Shown: positions 1 to 11,120 of the stretch, one piece after another
Layout: the number at the start of each line of letters is the position of its first letter
How positions within the stretch are numbered: the first letter of the stretch is position 1
NCBI GenBank assembly: GCA_022822375.1
Contig: JAJEBU010000123.1
Coordinates: 1-48,809 of the forward strand
Source: Dehalococcoidia bacterium
GTDB taxonomy: Bacteria; Chloroflexota; Dehalococcoidia; Bin125
Direction: 5' to 3'
Length of the DNA stretch: 48,809 bases
The notes under the pieces: generated by a model
What the model was told of the DNA's origin: nothing
The model's input: only the letters and a program-made list of their open reading frames with translations
Databases searched by the model: none
Position numbers and translations under genes: made by a program

Positions 1-857
<857 letters not shown>

Positions 858-902
858 CGTGCTCTCCTGCCTGTCTCTCGGTTCAGCGGTCGGTCTGCGC
901 GC

Positions 903-2957
903 CTAGCGCGCGGCGGCCAGAACGCTCTGGGGGACTTCTTCGTAGTGGTCAAACTCGATTGAGGCCGTTGCGCGGCCCTGGGTCATCGAGCGCAAGGATG
1001 TGGTGTAGCCGAACAGATTGGCCAGGGGCATCTGGGCTTGGATGATCTGTGCGGCGCCGCGCTCTTCAGAGCCGAGCACCGAACCGCGACGGCTGGACAG
1101 GTCGCCGGCCACTTCGCCGAAGTACTCCATCGGCGTGGAGATTTCGACCTTCATGATCGGCTCCAGCTGGACCGGCGCGGCCTTGCGCAGCGCCTCGCGG
1201 AAGCCCATCGAGCCGGCGGTCTGGAAGGCCATTTCGCTCGAGTCGACCTGGTGGTACGAGCCGTCAATCAGCGCGACCTTGACATCGACGACGGGGAAGC
1301 CGCCGACCACGCCTGAGCGCATGGCGCTCTCGATGCCCTTGCGGACCGAGCTGACGTACTGCTGCGGGACGACGCCGCCGACGGTTTCGTCTTCAAACTC
1401 GAAGCCGGTGCCGGGCACTTGCGGTTCGATCCGCAGGACGACGTGGCCGAACTGTCCGCGACCGCCGGTCTGGCGGACAAAGCGGCCTTCGGCTTCGGCG
1501 GAGCGGCGGATGGTCTCGCGGTAGGAGACTTGCGGTCGGCCGATGTTGCACATGACGTTGAACTCTCGCCGCAATCGGTCGGCGATCACGTCGAGGTGCA
1601 GCTCACCCATGCCGGAGATAACGGTTTGGGCGGTTTCGTCGTTGTATTCGACCTTGAAGGTTGGGTCTTCTTCGGCCAGCTTGCGCAGCGAAGCGCCGAG
1701 CTTGTCCTGGTCGTCGGCGCTCTTGGCCTCGATGGCGATCGAGACGACCGGTTCGGGGAAGCTGATTTGGTCCAGCAGAACGGGCGCTTCGCGGGCGCAG
1801 AGGGTGTCGCCGGTGAAGGTCTGCTTGGGTCCGACGAAGGCGGCGATGTCGCCGGCGGTGACGTATTCGATGTCTTCGCGGGTGTCGGCATGCACGCGGA
1901 GCAGGCGTCCGACGCGCTCAGGTTCGTCGCGGGAGGAGTTGTAGACGCTGGCACCGGCTTTGAGCGTGCCAGCGTAGATGCGCACGTAGGCGATCCGGCC
2001 GACGTAGGGGTCGGTGACGATCTTGAATGCGAGCGCGGTGAGCGGTTCGCTGGGGTCGGCGTTGCGGGTCTCTGGACCATCGTGGCCGAGGCCGCTGACC
2101 GGCGGCACCTCGTCGGGCGCTGGCAGGTAATCCACGATGGCGTCGAGCAGCCGCTGGACGCCGACGTTCTTCAGCGCCGAGCCGCAGAGGACGGGCGTGA
2201 AGGCGTTGGAGATGGTGCCGCGCCGCACGGCTTTGAGGATTTCATCGACGGACAGTTCGTGGCCTTCGATGTACGAGATCATGACCTGTTCATCGAAGTC
2301 GGCGATGCGTTCGATCATCGTCTCGCGCCAGCGGCCGGCGTCGGCGACGTAGTCGGCGGGGATGTCGCCCTCGACGGGCGCGGCGTCGCGGTCGGAGCTG
2401 AAGAACCAGGCGCGCTCGCGGATCAGGTCGATCACGCCCTGGAAGTTGTCTTCAGAGCCGATCGGAATCTGGAGCGGGACCGGGGTCATGCCCAATCGCT
2501 CGCGGATCATTTCCATCGTCCGCCAGTAGTCGGCGCCGATGCGGTCCATTTTGTTGACGAAGCAGATGCGAGGCACGGCGTACTTGTCGGCCTGCCGCCA
2601 GACGGTCTCGGACTGCGGCTCGACGCCGGCGACGGCGTCGAAGACGACCACGCCGCCGTCCAGCACGCGCAGCGAGCGTTCGACCTCGACGGTGAAGTCG
2701 ACGTGTCCTGGGGTGTCAATGATGTTGATGCGGTGGTCGCTCCACTCACAGGAGGTGGCGGCGGCCATGATCGTGATACCGCGTTCGCGTTCCTGCTCCA
2801 TGAAGTCCATCACGGCGGTGCCGTCGTGGACCTCACCGATCTTGTAGGTCCGGCCGGTGAAGTAGAGGATGCGCTCGGTCACGGTGGTCTTGCCGGCATC
2901 GATATGGGCAATGACTCCGATGTTGCGGAGCGACGAGATCGGCGGGTCAGCGGGCAT
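903..2957 (-). CDS. fusA: Elongation factor G
   Basis: 684 aa; [46 protein letters not shown]. Confidence 0.98.
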   Translation of the reverse strand: MPADPPISSLRNIGVIAHIDAGKTTVTERILYFTGRTYKIGEVHDGTAVMDFMEQERERGITIMAAATSCEWSDHRINIIDTPGHVDFTVEVERSLRVLDGGVVVFDAVAGVEPQSETVWRQADKYAVPRICFVNKMDRIGADYWRTMEMIRERLGMTPVPLQIPIGSEDNFQGVIDLIRERAWFFSSDRDAAPVEGDIPADYVADAGRWRETMIERIADFDEQVMISYIEGHELSVDEILKAVRRGTISNAFTPVLCGSALKNVGVQRLLDAIVDYLPAPDEVPPVSGLGHDGPETRNADPSEPLTALAFKIVTDPYVGRIAYVRIYAGTLKAGASVYNSSRDEPERVGRLLRVHADTREDIEYVTAGDIAAFVGPKQTFTGDTLCAREAPVLLDQISFPEPVVSIAIEAKSADDQDKLGASLRKLAEEDPTFKVEYNDETAQTVISGMGELHLDVIADRLRREFNVMCNIGRPQVSYRETIRRSAEAEGRFVRQTGGRGQFGHVVLRIEPQVPGTGFEFEDETVGGVVPQQYVSSVRKGIESAMRSGVVGGFPVVDVKVALIDGSYHQVDSSEMAFQTAGSMGFREALRKAAPVQLEPIMKVEISTPMEYFGEVAGDLSSRRGSVLGSEERGAAQIIQAQMPLANLFGYTTSLRSMTQGRATASIEFDHYEEVPQSVLAAAR

Positions 2958-3096
2958 GTGCGGTGTCCTCTGGCTTGCTCTCTGGTCCGGCGCTCAGGCC
3001 GCTCTCTCTGGATTGGTGATCCGCGCGCACGGAGGTCTCACGTGCAGCGGGATTGGGTGCGATGGTGTCGTGTTGATTCGTGTCTGGCTCTGGGCG

Positions 3097-3567
3097 CTAC
3101 CAGCGGTAGTGAGCGAAGGCGCGATTGGCCTCGGCCATGCGGTGGGTTTCGTCCTTACGGCGCACAGCGGCGCCGGTGGCGTTGTAGGCGTCGAGCAGCT
3201 CGTCGGCAAGCGAGAGATAGGCCGGTCGGCCCTTCTTGGACTGCGAGGCGTTGACGAGCCAGCGGATGCCGAGCGACGTGCGACGGTCGTGGCGGATCTC
3301 AACGGGGACCTGGTAAGTCGCACCGCCGACCCGACGAGGGCGCACCTCGACCTCAGGGGTGATGTTGTTGAGGGCCATGTCGAACACCTCGAGCGGGTCC
3401 TGGCGGACGCGCTCTTCGAGGATGTCGAGGGCGCGGTAGACGATCTTCTCCGCCTTGCCCTTCTTGCCGCTGCGCATGAGTCGGTTGATGACCATCTGAA
3501 TGCGCACCGACCCGTAGACGGCGTCGGGCTGGATGTCGTGTCGGTCGGGCCGTCGTCGTCTCGGCAC
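3097..3567 (-). CDS. rpsG: 30S ribosomal protein S7
   Basis: 156 aa; MPRRRRPDRHDIQPDAVYGSVRIQMVINRLMRSGKKGKAEKIVY; str operon position. Confidence 0.98.
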   Translation of the reverse strand: MPRRRRPDRHDIQPDAVYGSVRIQMVINRLMRSGKKGKAEKIVYRALDILEERVRQDPLEVFDMALNNITPEVEVRPRRVGGATYQVPVEIRHDRRTSLGIRWLVNASQSKKGRPAYLSLADELLDAYNATGAAVRRKDETHRMAEANRAFAHYRW

Positions 3568-3628
3568 GTTGCTCAGTCTCTCTCTGATGCCCGGCGTCCG
3601 GCGCCGAGATCACGAAAGCGACCACCCG

Positions 3629-4066
3629 TTAGTGGGTGGCCGCGGTTGCCAGTCCTGCCGACTTGCGGGTTCCATACTTGGAGCGTCCGCGCTTGCGGTC
3701 GGCGACGCCGATGGCGTCGAGCGCGCCGCGGACGACCTGGTAACGGACACCAGGCAGGTCGCGGACGCGTCCGCCGCGTACCAGCACAATCGAGTGTTCT
3801 TGCAGGGTGTGGCCCTCGCCGGGGATGTAGGCGGTGACTTCGATCCCGTTGGTGAGCCGGACGCGGCAGACCTTGCGGAGGGCGGAGTTGGGTTTCTTTG
3901 GCGTCACGGTGCGCACCGCGGTGCAGACGCCACGCTTCTGGGGCGAGCCGTTGTCCTGCGTCGTTCGCGAGGTCAAGGCGTTGTAGCGGAACCGCAAGGC
4001 TGGGGCTTTCGCCTTCTTGCGCGACTTCTTGCGGCCCTTGCGGGCGAGCTGATTGATGGTCGGCAT
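3629..4066 (-). CDS. rpsL: 30S ribosomal protein S12
   Basis: Internal start [18 protein letters not shown] at 4066; [32 protein letters not shown]. Confidence 0.98.
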   Translation of the reverse strand: MPTINQLARKGRKKSRKKAKAPALRFRYNALTSRTTQDNGSPQKRGVCTAVRTVTPKKPNSALRKVCRVRLTNGIEVTAYIPGEGHTLQEHSIVLVRGGRVRDLPGVRYQVVRGALDAIGVADRKRGRSKYGTRKSAGLATAATH

Positions 4067-4137
4067 GGCTCTCGGTTCCTCAGCCGGACTCGGTCGTGCC
4101 GATGTCTCATGGCACGAATACAGGGTCAAAGCCGCTG

Positions 4138-4173
4138 GTTGATCGGACCGGCGTGTGACCGGTGGTCATCAAC
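4138..4173 (-). promoter_or_regulatory. Candidate hairpin in the rpsL 5' leader
   Basis: Minus-strand GTTGAT-GACC-ACCGG-TCACACG-CCGGT-CC-GATCAAC: 6-bp outer and 5-bp inner complementarity. Confidence 0.4.
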
Positions 4174-4234
4174 CTCAGGTCGGCCTCGACCCTTTGCACG
4201 CGTTCACCGCTAAGCAGCGGGCGCGTGAGTACCT

Positions 4235-4264
4235 AGCCTAGCCCAGATTGGGGCGGCGCCGCAA
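4235..4264 (-). promoter_or_regulatory. Candidate promoter of the rpsL-rpsG-fusA-tuf operon
   Basis: Minus strand TTGCGG - 18 nt - TAGGCT, in the rpsL/ccsB intergenic region. Confidence 0.5.
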
Positions 4265-4318
4265 GAGAGCGACGGTTTCTGTTGTCCAACTGTCAGAGCA
4301 GCGCCGCGAGCGTCGATG

Positions 4319-5236
4319 TCAGACGCCGGCGTAGGAGTGGAGCCCGGAGATCCAGAGGTTGACGCCGAGATAGGTGAACATGACGGCGAAGAAGCCGAGC
4401 ACGACGATCCAGGCCTTGCGGGCGCCGCGCAGCTGGCGCAGGCCGCGTCCGTGGATGTAGACGGCGAAGATCAGCCAGGTCACGAGCGCGGCGGTTTCTT
4501 TGGGATCCCAGCCCCAGTAGCGACCCCAGGCGTCGTTGGCCCAGAACGCGCCGAGCGCGATGCCGGCGGCGAGCAGCGGAAAGCCGACCAGCACCGCGCG
4601 GTACGTGAGCTCGTCGCAGCGTTCGGCCGAGGGCAGCCAGTCGACGCGTCCGCCGGTCGCGAGCACGCGGCTCGGGAAGCCTTGCACGAGGTGCATGAGT
4701 GCCCCTCCGAAGGCGACAGCGAGGACGGCGTAGGAGAGGATCATCAGCGCGACGTGGATCGTCAGCAGGGTGGGACTCTGCAGGGCAGGGACGAGGATTT
4801 CCTGTCCCTCGCTGGGAAAGGCGAGTGCGGACGCGTAGAGTCCGCAGGCCACCGGCAGCACGAACGAACCAGCCAGGCGGGTGCCCGCGCGCAACTCGAA
4901 GATGGCGTAGAGCAGCACGATGGCGATGCCGAACGACATCGAGAACTCGAACAGATTGCTGTAGGGGGCGTGATTGAGGGCGATTGATCGCATGGTCAGG
5001 CCGACCACACCGAGGATCGCCGCGGTCCAGACGCTGAGCGTGGCGACTCCGCCGAGGGTGGGCGAGCGCAGCGGCGACGGATCGGGCGGGGGCAACGCAG
5101 GTTCGGTCGCGGGCACGCGGTTGGCCGCCCAGACCAGCCGCAGGCGGGGTTGGGCGGCATAGATGATCGAGACCAGCGCCGCGCAACCGGCGGCGACGAA
5201 GCTGGCCCAGAGCAGATAGAGCGCGCCGTCAGCCAT
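4319..5236 (-). CDS. Cytochrome c biogenesis protein, CcsA/CcsB (ResC) family
   Basis: 305 aa multi-TM; Trp-rich heme-handling motif WGRYWGWDPKETAALVTWL. Confidence 0.9.
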   Translation of the reverse strand: MADGALYLLWASFVAAGCAALVSIIYAAQPRLRLVWAANRVPATEPALPPPDPSPLRSPTLGGVATLSVWTAAILGVVGLTMRSIALNHAPYSNLFEFSMSFGIAIVLLYAIFELRAGTRLAGSFVLPVACGLYASALAFPSEGQEILVPALQSPTLLTIHVALMILSYAVLAVAFGGALMHLVQGFPSRVLATGGRVDWLPSAERCDELTYRAVLVGFPLLAAGIALGAFWANDAWGRYWGWDPKETAALVTWLIFAVYIHGRGLRQLRGARKAWIVVLGFFAVMFTYLGVNLWISGLHSYAGV

Positions 5237-6077
5237 TGGACTGCGCCTGTTCTCGTGCTGCGTTTCCTGTGTCCGCTGCGCTCTCTGTGTCCCCTGCGTC
5301 TTCTGCGTCCTCTAACTTGCGGCGCGCCTTCGCTTCGGCCTTGAGCGCTTCGGCGCGGCGCGGCTGGCTGACGTTTCCGAAGGTGAGACGTCGGAAGCCT
5401 TCGGTCCAGGGCAGCCGTCCGGCCCTGGCGGCCTGGGCGGCTCGGTTGCGCATCCGCTCGACCAGGTCGTCGCGGTTGGCGGCCTGCACCTGTGAGGCGT
5501 GGCGGAGCAGCGCGTCGATCCGCCGGTCGAGCTGCGCCGACACATCGACGAAGTAGTTGGGGTCGTTGCTGCCGGCGAGCAGGACCGTGTTGACCGAGAC
5601 GGGCTCGGATCCTGCGGCGACCTGGTGGGCGTAGGAGTTGGCGTTGCGCGAGAGCGGGAAGACGGCATCGAGCGCGGCAATGCCGACCGTGCGGTGATCG
5701 CGGTGGTTGAAGCCGCGGTAGCCGTCCCAGGTGATCATCAACTCCGGCCGCACGTCGCGCAGGACCTGGACGATCTGGCCGCGGAACTCGGAGCCGTCCT
5801 CGACATGTCCATCGGGGACGCGCAGGAAGATGCAGCGGTGAATGCCGAGTTCGCCGGCGGCGGCTTCTTGCTCGGCCTCGCGCAGCGCGCCGAGGTCGGC
5901 TGGTCCCAGCGCGGGGTCTTTGGTGCCCTTGTCGCCGCTGGTGACGAGGCAGAAGCTGACCTGCCAGCCGTCGTCGGAGAGTTGGGCGACCGTTCCACCG
6001 CAGGTGAATTCGATGTCGTCAGGGTGCGCCATGATCACGAGGGCGCGACGGGGTTCGGCGGCCTCAGCGTCGGACAT
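5229..6077 (-). CDS. PIG-L family (LmbE/MshB/BshB-like) deacetylase
   Basis: LVIMAHPDDIEFTCGGTVAQL (HPDD motif); 8-nt overlap with ccsB-like gene. Confidence 0.92.
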   Translation of the reverse strand: MSDAEAAEPRRALVIMAHPDDIEFTCGGTVAQLSDDGWQVSFCLVTSGDKGTKDPALGPADLGALREAEQEAAAGELGIHRCIFLRVPDGHVEDGSEFRGQIVQVLRDVRPELMITWDGYRGFNHRDHRTVGIAALDAVFPLSRNANSYAHQVAAGSEPVSVNTVLLAGSNDPNYFVDVSAQLDRRIDALLRHASQVQAANRDDLVERMRNRAAQAARAGRLPWTEGFRRLTFGNVSQPRRAEALKAEAKARRKLEDAEDAGDTESAADTGNAAREQAQSNG

Positions 6078-6121
6078 TGCCGTTCCCGTTCGATCAGCGC
6101 CGTGACGATCGCGGCGGCGGC

Positions 6122-7432
6122 TCAGCTAGCGGCGACCAGCAGCGACTCGATGGCGTCAGGGCAGCACGGCTCGCGGCTGGGGCTGCCCTCACGCCCGCTG
6201 AGCAGTCGCTCGTACACGTCGAGAATACTGTGCGCGACATTGTTCCAGGCGTAGACGGCGACATCGGCGGCAGCCGCCTCGCCCATGCGGGTGCGCAGCG
6301 CGGCGTCGCCCAGCAGTTGGTTGATGGCGTGGGCGAACGCGTCGGGCGAGCGGTCGCCGACCAGCAGTCCAGTCTTGCCATGCGCGATGGTGCTGGCCAG
6401 TCCGCCGACGCGCGTCGCGACGGAAGGTGTGGCGGAGGCCATCGCCTCGACGGCGACGAGTCCAAAGGACTCATAGGCGGACGGCACCGCGCAGACATCA
6501 GCGGCGCGGTAGAGGTCGGGCAGCAACGCTCGCGAGGCGGCGCTGGCGAACCGGACGCGCGGCTCGACGCCGGTCTCGCGGGCCAGCTCGCGGAGTCGCT
6601 GACGCTCCGGCTCGTCGCGCTCGTCGCCGCCCACGATCCAGAGCTGGGCCTCGGGCCGCGATGCAATCATCGGCAGCGCGGCGACGAGCAGCTCTGCGCC
6701 CTTGGCCTGTTCCAGACGTCCCACGAAGAGGATGCCGGGACCATCCATGACACCGAGCTCGGGCAGGGCGGCGTTGATGCGGCGACGCGAGGCGTCGGCG
6801 TCGGCTGGATGGAAGCTGTCGAGGTCGATGCCGCAGGGCACGACATGCACGCGTGAGGCGTCTGCGCCGTACTGGCCGATCAGGAACGCCCGCTCGTGCG
6901 GAGTGGCCGCGATGAGCGCGTCGGCGCAGGCGACGACGCGCCGCTCGCCGGCGATGCGGAAGGACGGCTCGGGCTGTTGGAAGACTTCCTTGACCGCGCC
7001 CAGCGTGTGGAACATCACGGTGTGCGGCGTCTGCCAGCGGCGCGCCAGCTCGATGCCCGACAGTCCGGATACCCAGTAATGAGAGTGGACGAGGTCGTAG
7101 GCGGGCTCGTCCTGTGCGATCTGGTCGACCTGCTCGGTGAACTGGGCGACGTGCGCGGCGATCTCGATCGGCGGCAGGCTGACCCGCGGTCCGGCGTCGA
7201 TGTGGAAGAGTCTCGCGCCGTGCGCGAGCTGCTCGATGTCGGGCGCGTCGGCGCGGTCGCGGCGGGTGAAGATGTCGACTTCCCAGCCGATGTGGGCGAG
7301 CTGACGGGAGAGGTCGGCGACGTAGACGTTCATCCCGCCGGCCTTGGTGGTGCCGGCGCGGGCGAGCGGCGAGGTGTGGGTTGACAGGACGGCCAGACGC
7401 CGTGTGTTGTGGGGTGTGCTGCGGCGGCTCAT
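6122..7432 (-). CDS. GT4-family glycosyltransferase, MshA-like
   Basis: STHTSPLARAGTTKAGGMNVYVADLSRQLAHIGWEVDIFTRR; HSHYWVSG; C-terminal PSAYESFGLVAVEAMA. Confidence 0.9.
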   Translation of the reverse strand: MSRRSTPHNTRRLAVLSTHTSPLARAGTTKAGGMNVYVADLSRQLAHIGWEVDIFTRRDRADAPDIEQLAHGARLFHIDAGPRVSLPPIEIAAHVAQFTEQVDQIAQDEPAYDLVHSHYWVSGLSGIELARRWQTPHTVMFHTLGAVKEVFQQPEPSFRIAGERRVVACADALIAATPHERAFLIGQYGADASRVHVVPCGIDLDSFHPADADASRRRINAALPELGVMDGPGILFVGRLEQAKGAELLVAALPMIASRPEAQLWIVGGDERDEPERQRLRELARETGVEPRVRFASAASRALLPDLYRAADVCAVPSAYESFGLVAVEAMASATPSVATRVGGLASTIAHGKTGLLVGDRSPDAFAHAINQLLGDAALRTRMGEAAAADVAVYAWNNVAHSILDVYERLLSGREGSPSREPCCPDAIESLLVAAS

Positions 7433-8439
7433 CGGATGCCTCCGCTCTGACGGGTGAGACGCAGCTGGCGTACGACAGCGTTCTGTCCGCCCAGTTCGTA
7501 CTTGTACGGCTCGTCGCCGCGCAGGAAGTTCACGCTCGACATTTCCCGTTCTACGGCGTCACGGATGCAGAGCACCTTGGACGCCAGCCCGGCCGAGAGG
7601 TCGCGGTATCGGGGTGCATATCCACTGTTGTAGAGCAGGAGCTGGTTGTCCGCCACGAAGCACAACACCATCGCCGCTGCGTCGCTGGAGACTGACAAGA
7701 CGTAGAGCCGCAGCATGCCAGCGTCCGCCATCGACGCGCTGAGTCGTTCGAAGAAGCTGCGCATGTCATCGGTCAGGAAGACGGCCTTGTCACCGCGCGA
7801 CTCGGCCATCATGGTCAAGAACTCGGGCATTCGAGCGGCCACGTCATCGGGCTGCGAGACGGAATCGAAGGTGACGGCGCCGCCGAGTTGGCGCAGTGGA
7901 CGCAGCTTGCGTCGCACCTCACGCCGATCGCGCGATCGCAGACTGCCCAAGTAATCGTCCCAGCCGCCGGACAGCGTAATCGTGGGGCAAACCGCCTCGT
8001 CGGCCGCCTCGATCGTCCAACCGCGCGTGGCCGCGGCCTGAAAGGCGTTCTCCCATGCTGAACCCGGCTCGATCCCTCGGAAGTCGGCGGAGTCGGCGTC
8101 GGCCGCGTCCAAGCGGTCGAGCACGGCGGCGACCACGTCGGATTCGAGTCCAGGCAGGGCGACGGGGCCAAGATAGTCGGACACCTCATGATCGCCGGCG
8201 AAGGTCCAATGCGAACCGCAGCGCCGCAGCGGGGCGAGCGCGACGAGATCGCCTGAGCCATTCTGGAGGCCGACGAGGTGGAGCTCGGCATCTCCGTTGG
8301 CGCACTGTTGTCCGAAGACGGACCACCAGGCCTCTCCGAACTGGGGTGAGGAGAACGGCATGGCGCCCGCCGCGCGACAGAGCGCGTCCCAGCGATCGCC
8401 CAATTCGGCGTAGCCTCCGTGAACGACACTCAGGCTCAC
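7429..8439 (-). CDS. GNAT-fold acetyltransferase, CelD/BioF2-like (Acetyltransf_6 type)
   Basis: VSLSVVHGG... from GTG at 8439 (GTGA overlap with the folE stop); LRSRDRREVRRKLRPL, RGDEPYKYELG. Confidence 0.75.
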   Translation of the reverse strand: MSLSVVHGGYAELGDRWDALCRAAGAMPFSSPQFGEAWWSVFGQQCANGDAELHLVGLQNGSGDLVALAPLRRCGSHWTFAGDHEVSDYLGPVALPGLESDVVAAVLDRLDAADADSADFRGIEPGSAWENAFQAAATRGWTIEAADEAVCPTITLSGGWDDYLGSLRSRDRREVRRKLRPLRQLGGAVTFDSVSQPDDVAARMPEFLTMMAESRGDKAVFLTDDMRSFFERLSASMADAGMLRLYVLSVSSDAAAMVLCFVADNQLLLYNSGYAPRYRDLSAGLASKVLCIRDAVEREMSSVNFLRGDEPYKYELGGQNAVVRQLRLTRQSGGIR

Positions 8440-9011
8440 AGGCGCTGCGTCCCGACCAGCGAGAGGAACTCCGCCCGCGTCTCTTGCTGCTCGCGGAAGC
8501 TGCCGCGCATTGCAGATGTGAGCATGCGCGAGCCCGGCTTCTTGATGCCGCGCATCTGCATGCACAGATGCTCGGCCTCGACGGCGACGCCCACGCCCTG
8601 CGGCAAGAGGTTCACCATCAACATGTCAGCGATCTGCGCGGTCAGGCGTTCTTGCAGTTGCGGCCGCCGCGCCACGGCGTCGACGAGCCGGGCCAGCTTG
8701 GAGAGGCCGACGACGCGGCCGTTGGGTACGTAGCCGATGTGTGCGACGCCGTGGAAGGGCAGCAGATGGTGCTCGCAGGTGGAGTAGAAGGGCACGTCGC
8801 GCAGGATCACCATTTCGTCGTGGCCCTCTTCGAATCCGACCGAGAGCAAGGCGGGAATGTCGACGCCGCGGCCGCCGAGCGTCTCGGCAAAGGCGGCGGC
8901 GACGCGTCGCGGGGTGTCCACGAGTCCCTCGCGTTGGGGGTCTTCACCCAGCGCGATCAACAACTCGCGGACTGCCGATTCTGCGCGAGGGAGGTCGACG
9001 AGGTCGGTCAT
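8436..9011 (-). CDS. folE: GTP cyclohydrolase I
   Basis: 191 aa; [48 protein letters not shown]. Confidence 0.97.
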   Translation of the reverse strand: MTDLVDLPRAESAVRELLIALGEDPQREGLVDTPRRVAAAFAETLGGRGVDIPALLSVGFEEGHDEMVILRDVPFYSTCEHHLLPFHGVAHIGYVPNGRVVGLSKLARLVDAVARRPQLQERLTAQIADMLMVNLLPQGVGVAVEAEHLCMQMRGIKKPGSRMLTSAMRGSFREQQETRAEFLSLVGTQRL

Positions 9012-10117
9012 CGCAACCCCTCTTCGATGGCGGACGCGGCGGCCTCGATGCTGGCCTCGATCTCCACGACATCGGCTGGGATCGATTGCACGGCCCGTTC
9101 GGGGTCCTTCAGACCATGGCCCGTAATCGTGCAGACCACTCTCGCGCCGGACAACGATCCGTCGCCATGACGAGCGAGCAGTCCAGCGACGGAGGCCGCT
9201 GAGGCTGGTTCGCAGAAGACACCCTCACGGTCAGCGAGCCAACGGTAGGCGTCGAGAATCTGGTCGTCGGATGCGGCGATGATCGCGCCGTCCGACTCGT
9301 CGCGGGCGGCGATCGCGCCGTCCCACGACGCTGGGTCGCCGATCCGGATGGCGGTCGCGATGGTCTCGGGTTTGGCGACCGGGCGTCCGAGCACGAGGGG
9401 TGCGGCGCCCTCGGCCTGCGTGCCCAGCATTCGCGGCCGTTGCGATGCGTACTCGGCCTGGTAGTACTCGCTGTAGCCGCGCCAGTAGGCGGTGATGTTG
9501 CCAGCGTTGCCGACGGGGATGCAATGCATGTCGGGCGCGTCGCCGAGATCGTCGACGATCTCCATGGCGGCCGTCTTCTGGCCCTCGATGCGGTAGGGAT
9601 TGACGGAGTTGACGAGGGCCAGCGGCAGGCGTTCAGTCAGCTCCTGCGCGAGGCGCAGGGCGTCGTCGAAGTTGCCGTCGACGGCGATCACTCTCGCGCC
9701 GTGCGCGGCGGCCTGGGCGAGCTTGCCCTGCGCGATGCGGCCCTCTGGGACGAGCACGAAGGCTCGCAATCCGCAGCGGGCGGCGTACGCGGCGGCGGAC
9801 GCGCTGGTGTTGCCAGTCGATGCGCAGAGCACCGCCGATGCGCCGTCCTCGACCGCCTTGGCGACGGCGACGACCATGCCGCGATCCTTGAACGATCCGG
9901 TCGGGTTGCACATCTCCAGCTTGAGCCACACCTCGTCGGCGCCGGTCTGACGCTCCAGCGACTCGGCACGGACGAGCGGCGTCCCGCCCTCGCCGAGCGT
10001 GACGCAAGGGGTCGCGTCGCCGATCGGCAACCAGGCGGCGTAGCGTTGGAGGACGCCGCCGCTCGCGGCTGCAGCAGCAGTGGTCGACACGTTCGACCGT
10101 GCAGAAGCGCTAGTCAT
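9008..10117 (-). CDS. thrC: Threonine synthase
   Basis: 369 aa; [24 protein letters not shown] (PLP Lys); [19 protein letters not shown]. Confidence 0.95.
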   Translation of the reverse strand: MTSASARSNVSTTAAAAASGGVLQRYAAWLPIGDATPCVTLGEGGTPLVRAESLERQTGADEVWLKLEMCNPTGSFKDRGMVVAVAKAVEDGASAVLCASTGNTSASAAAYAARCGLRAFVLVPEGRIAQGKLAQAAAHGARVIAVDGNFDDALRLAQELTERLPLALVNSVNPYRIEGQKTAAMEIVDDLGDAPDMHCIPVGNAGNITAYWRGYSEYYQAEYASQRPRMLGTQAEGAAPLVLGRPVAKPETIATAIRIGDPASWDGAIAARDESDGAIIAASDDQILDAYRWLADREGVFCEPASAASVAGLLARHGDGSLSGARVVCTITGHGLKDPERAVQSIPADVVEIEASIEAAASAIEEGLR

Positions 10118-11120
10118 CGCTGCGCACCCGCAGGAACGACTTCAGCTCGCGGATTTCTTGCTCCAAGTCGTCAATCTGTCGTCGCCGGATCTGTTCTTGC
10201 AGGGCGATGAACTTGTCCTGGTCCTGGGCGGATTCGGAGGTCAAGCTCTCGATCCGATCACCGAGCGAGGACACGTCGCGCTCGCGGCGCGCGTCGCGCA
10301 CGCGGAGATTCTCGCCGACGCGTTCAACGGTGCCGATCCGATCGGCGATCGCCTCAAACTCTCGCTGCACGGAGGCCACCATCAACTTGGAGGCGTCGAG
10401 CTGGCTGAGCGAGTCTTCAACCCGACTGCGCAGAGCCTCGACGACCGTGCGCACATCGTCCCACTCCTGTGCGGTTTCCTCGACGCGGCGCAGGCTCTGG
10501 TAGGAGAGTTCGACACGCTCGGAGAGGTGGAAGTGTTCGCGCTCGGCGGCCTCGATCCGAGTTTCGAGCGCGTTGGCCTCGCTGGACGCGCGGCGCACCG
10601 TCTCGGTGTTGGCCGCGATTCGCGCACCGAGCGCTTGCTGGCTGCTCTCGAGCTGCGATTGCTGGTGCGCGGCGTCGCCTGCATCGGCGTTGAGCCGTCG
10701 CAACGTCTCGTCTTGCACCGCGATGCGGTCGCGCAGGTCGGCGTTGGCCTTTTCGATAGCGGTCATGCGGCGTGCGGCCTCGTTGCTGGCCTCACGATGA
10801 GCTTCCAGGTCCTGACGCAGCTGTCGAAGGGAGGCGTCGGTGAGTTCGCTGTGCGCGTCGAGGTCGCCGCTGAACCGGCCGACCCGCTCGCGCAACGTCT
10901 GAATGTCCTCCGCCTGGCGGGCAACGACGTTGATTTCGGCGGAGAGGCTGATGGCGCGTCCTTCGAGTTCGCGCACGCGCTGCTCGATCACGCCCATCTC
11001 GCGCTGGTCGCGCGCTTCGGACTGTGCCAGCTCCGACGTTTGACTGCGCAGCCCGGCGATCGACTCTTCCAGGCGGCGCAGTTGCGAGTCTGCGCTATTG
11101 GTCGGATCAATCGTGGTCAC
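10110..11120 (-). CDS. Predicted long coiled-coil protein of unknown function
   Basis: 336 aa, almost wholly E/R/L/A/Q heptad-like; overlaps hom (14 nt) and thrC (8 nt). Confidence 0.8.
   Translation of the reverse strand: MTTIDPTNSADSQLRRLEESIAGLRSQTSELAQSEARDQREMGVIEQRVRELEGRAISLSAEINVVARQAEDIQTLRERVGRFSGDLDAHSELTDASLRQLRQDLEAHREASNEAARRMTAIEKANADLRDRIAVQDETLRRLNADAGDAAHQQSQLESSQQALGARIAANTETVRRASSEANALETRIEAAEREHFHLSERVELSYQSLRRVEETAQEWDDVRTVVEALRSRVEDSLSQLDASKLMVASVQREFEAIADRIGTVERVGENLRVRDARRERDVSSLGDRIESLTSESAQDQDKFIALQEQIRRRQIDDLEQEIRELKSFLRVRSDD

Noticed and set aside
1419-3254. 611-aa plus-strand ORF antisense to fusA
   Set aside because: Same GC-rich antisense artefact; fusA is unambiguous.
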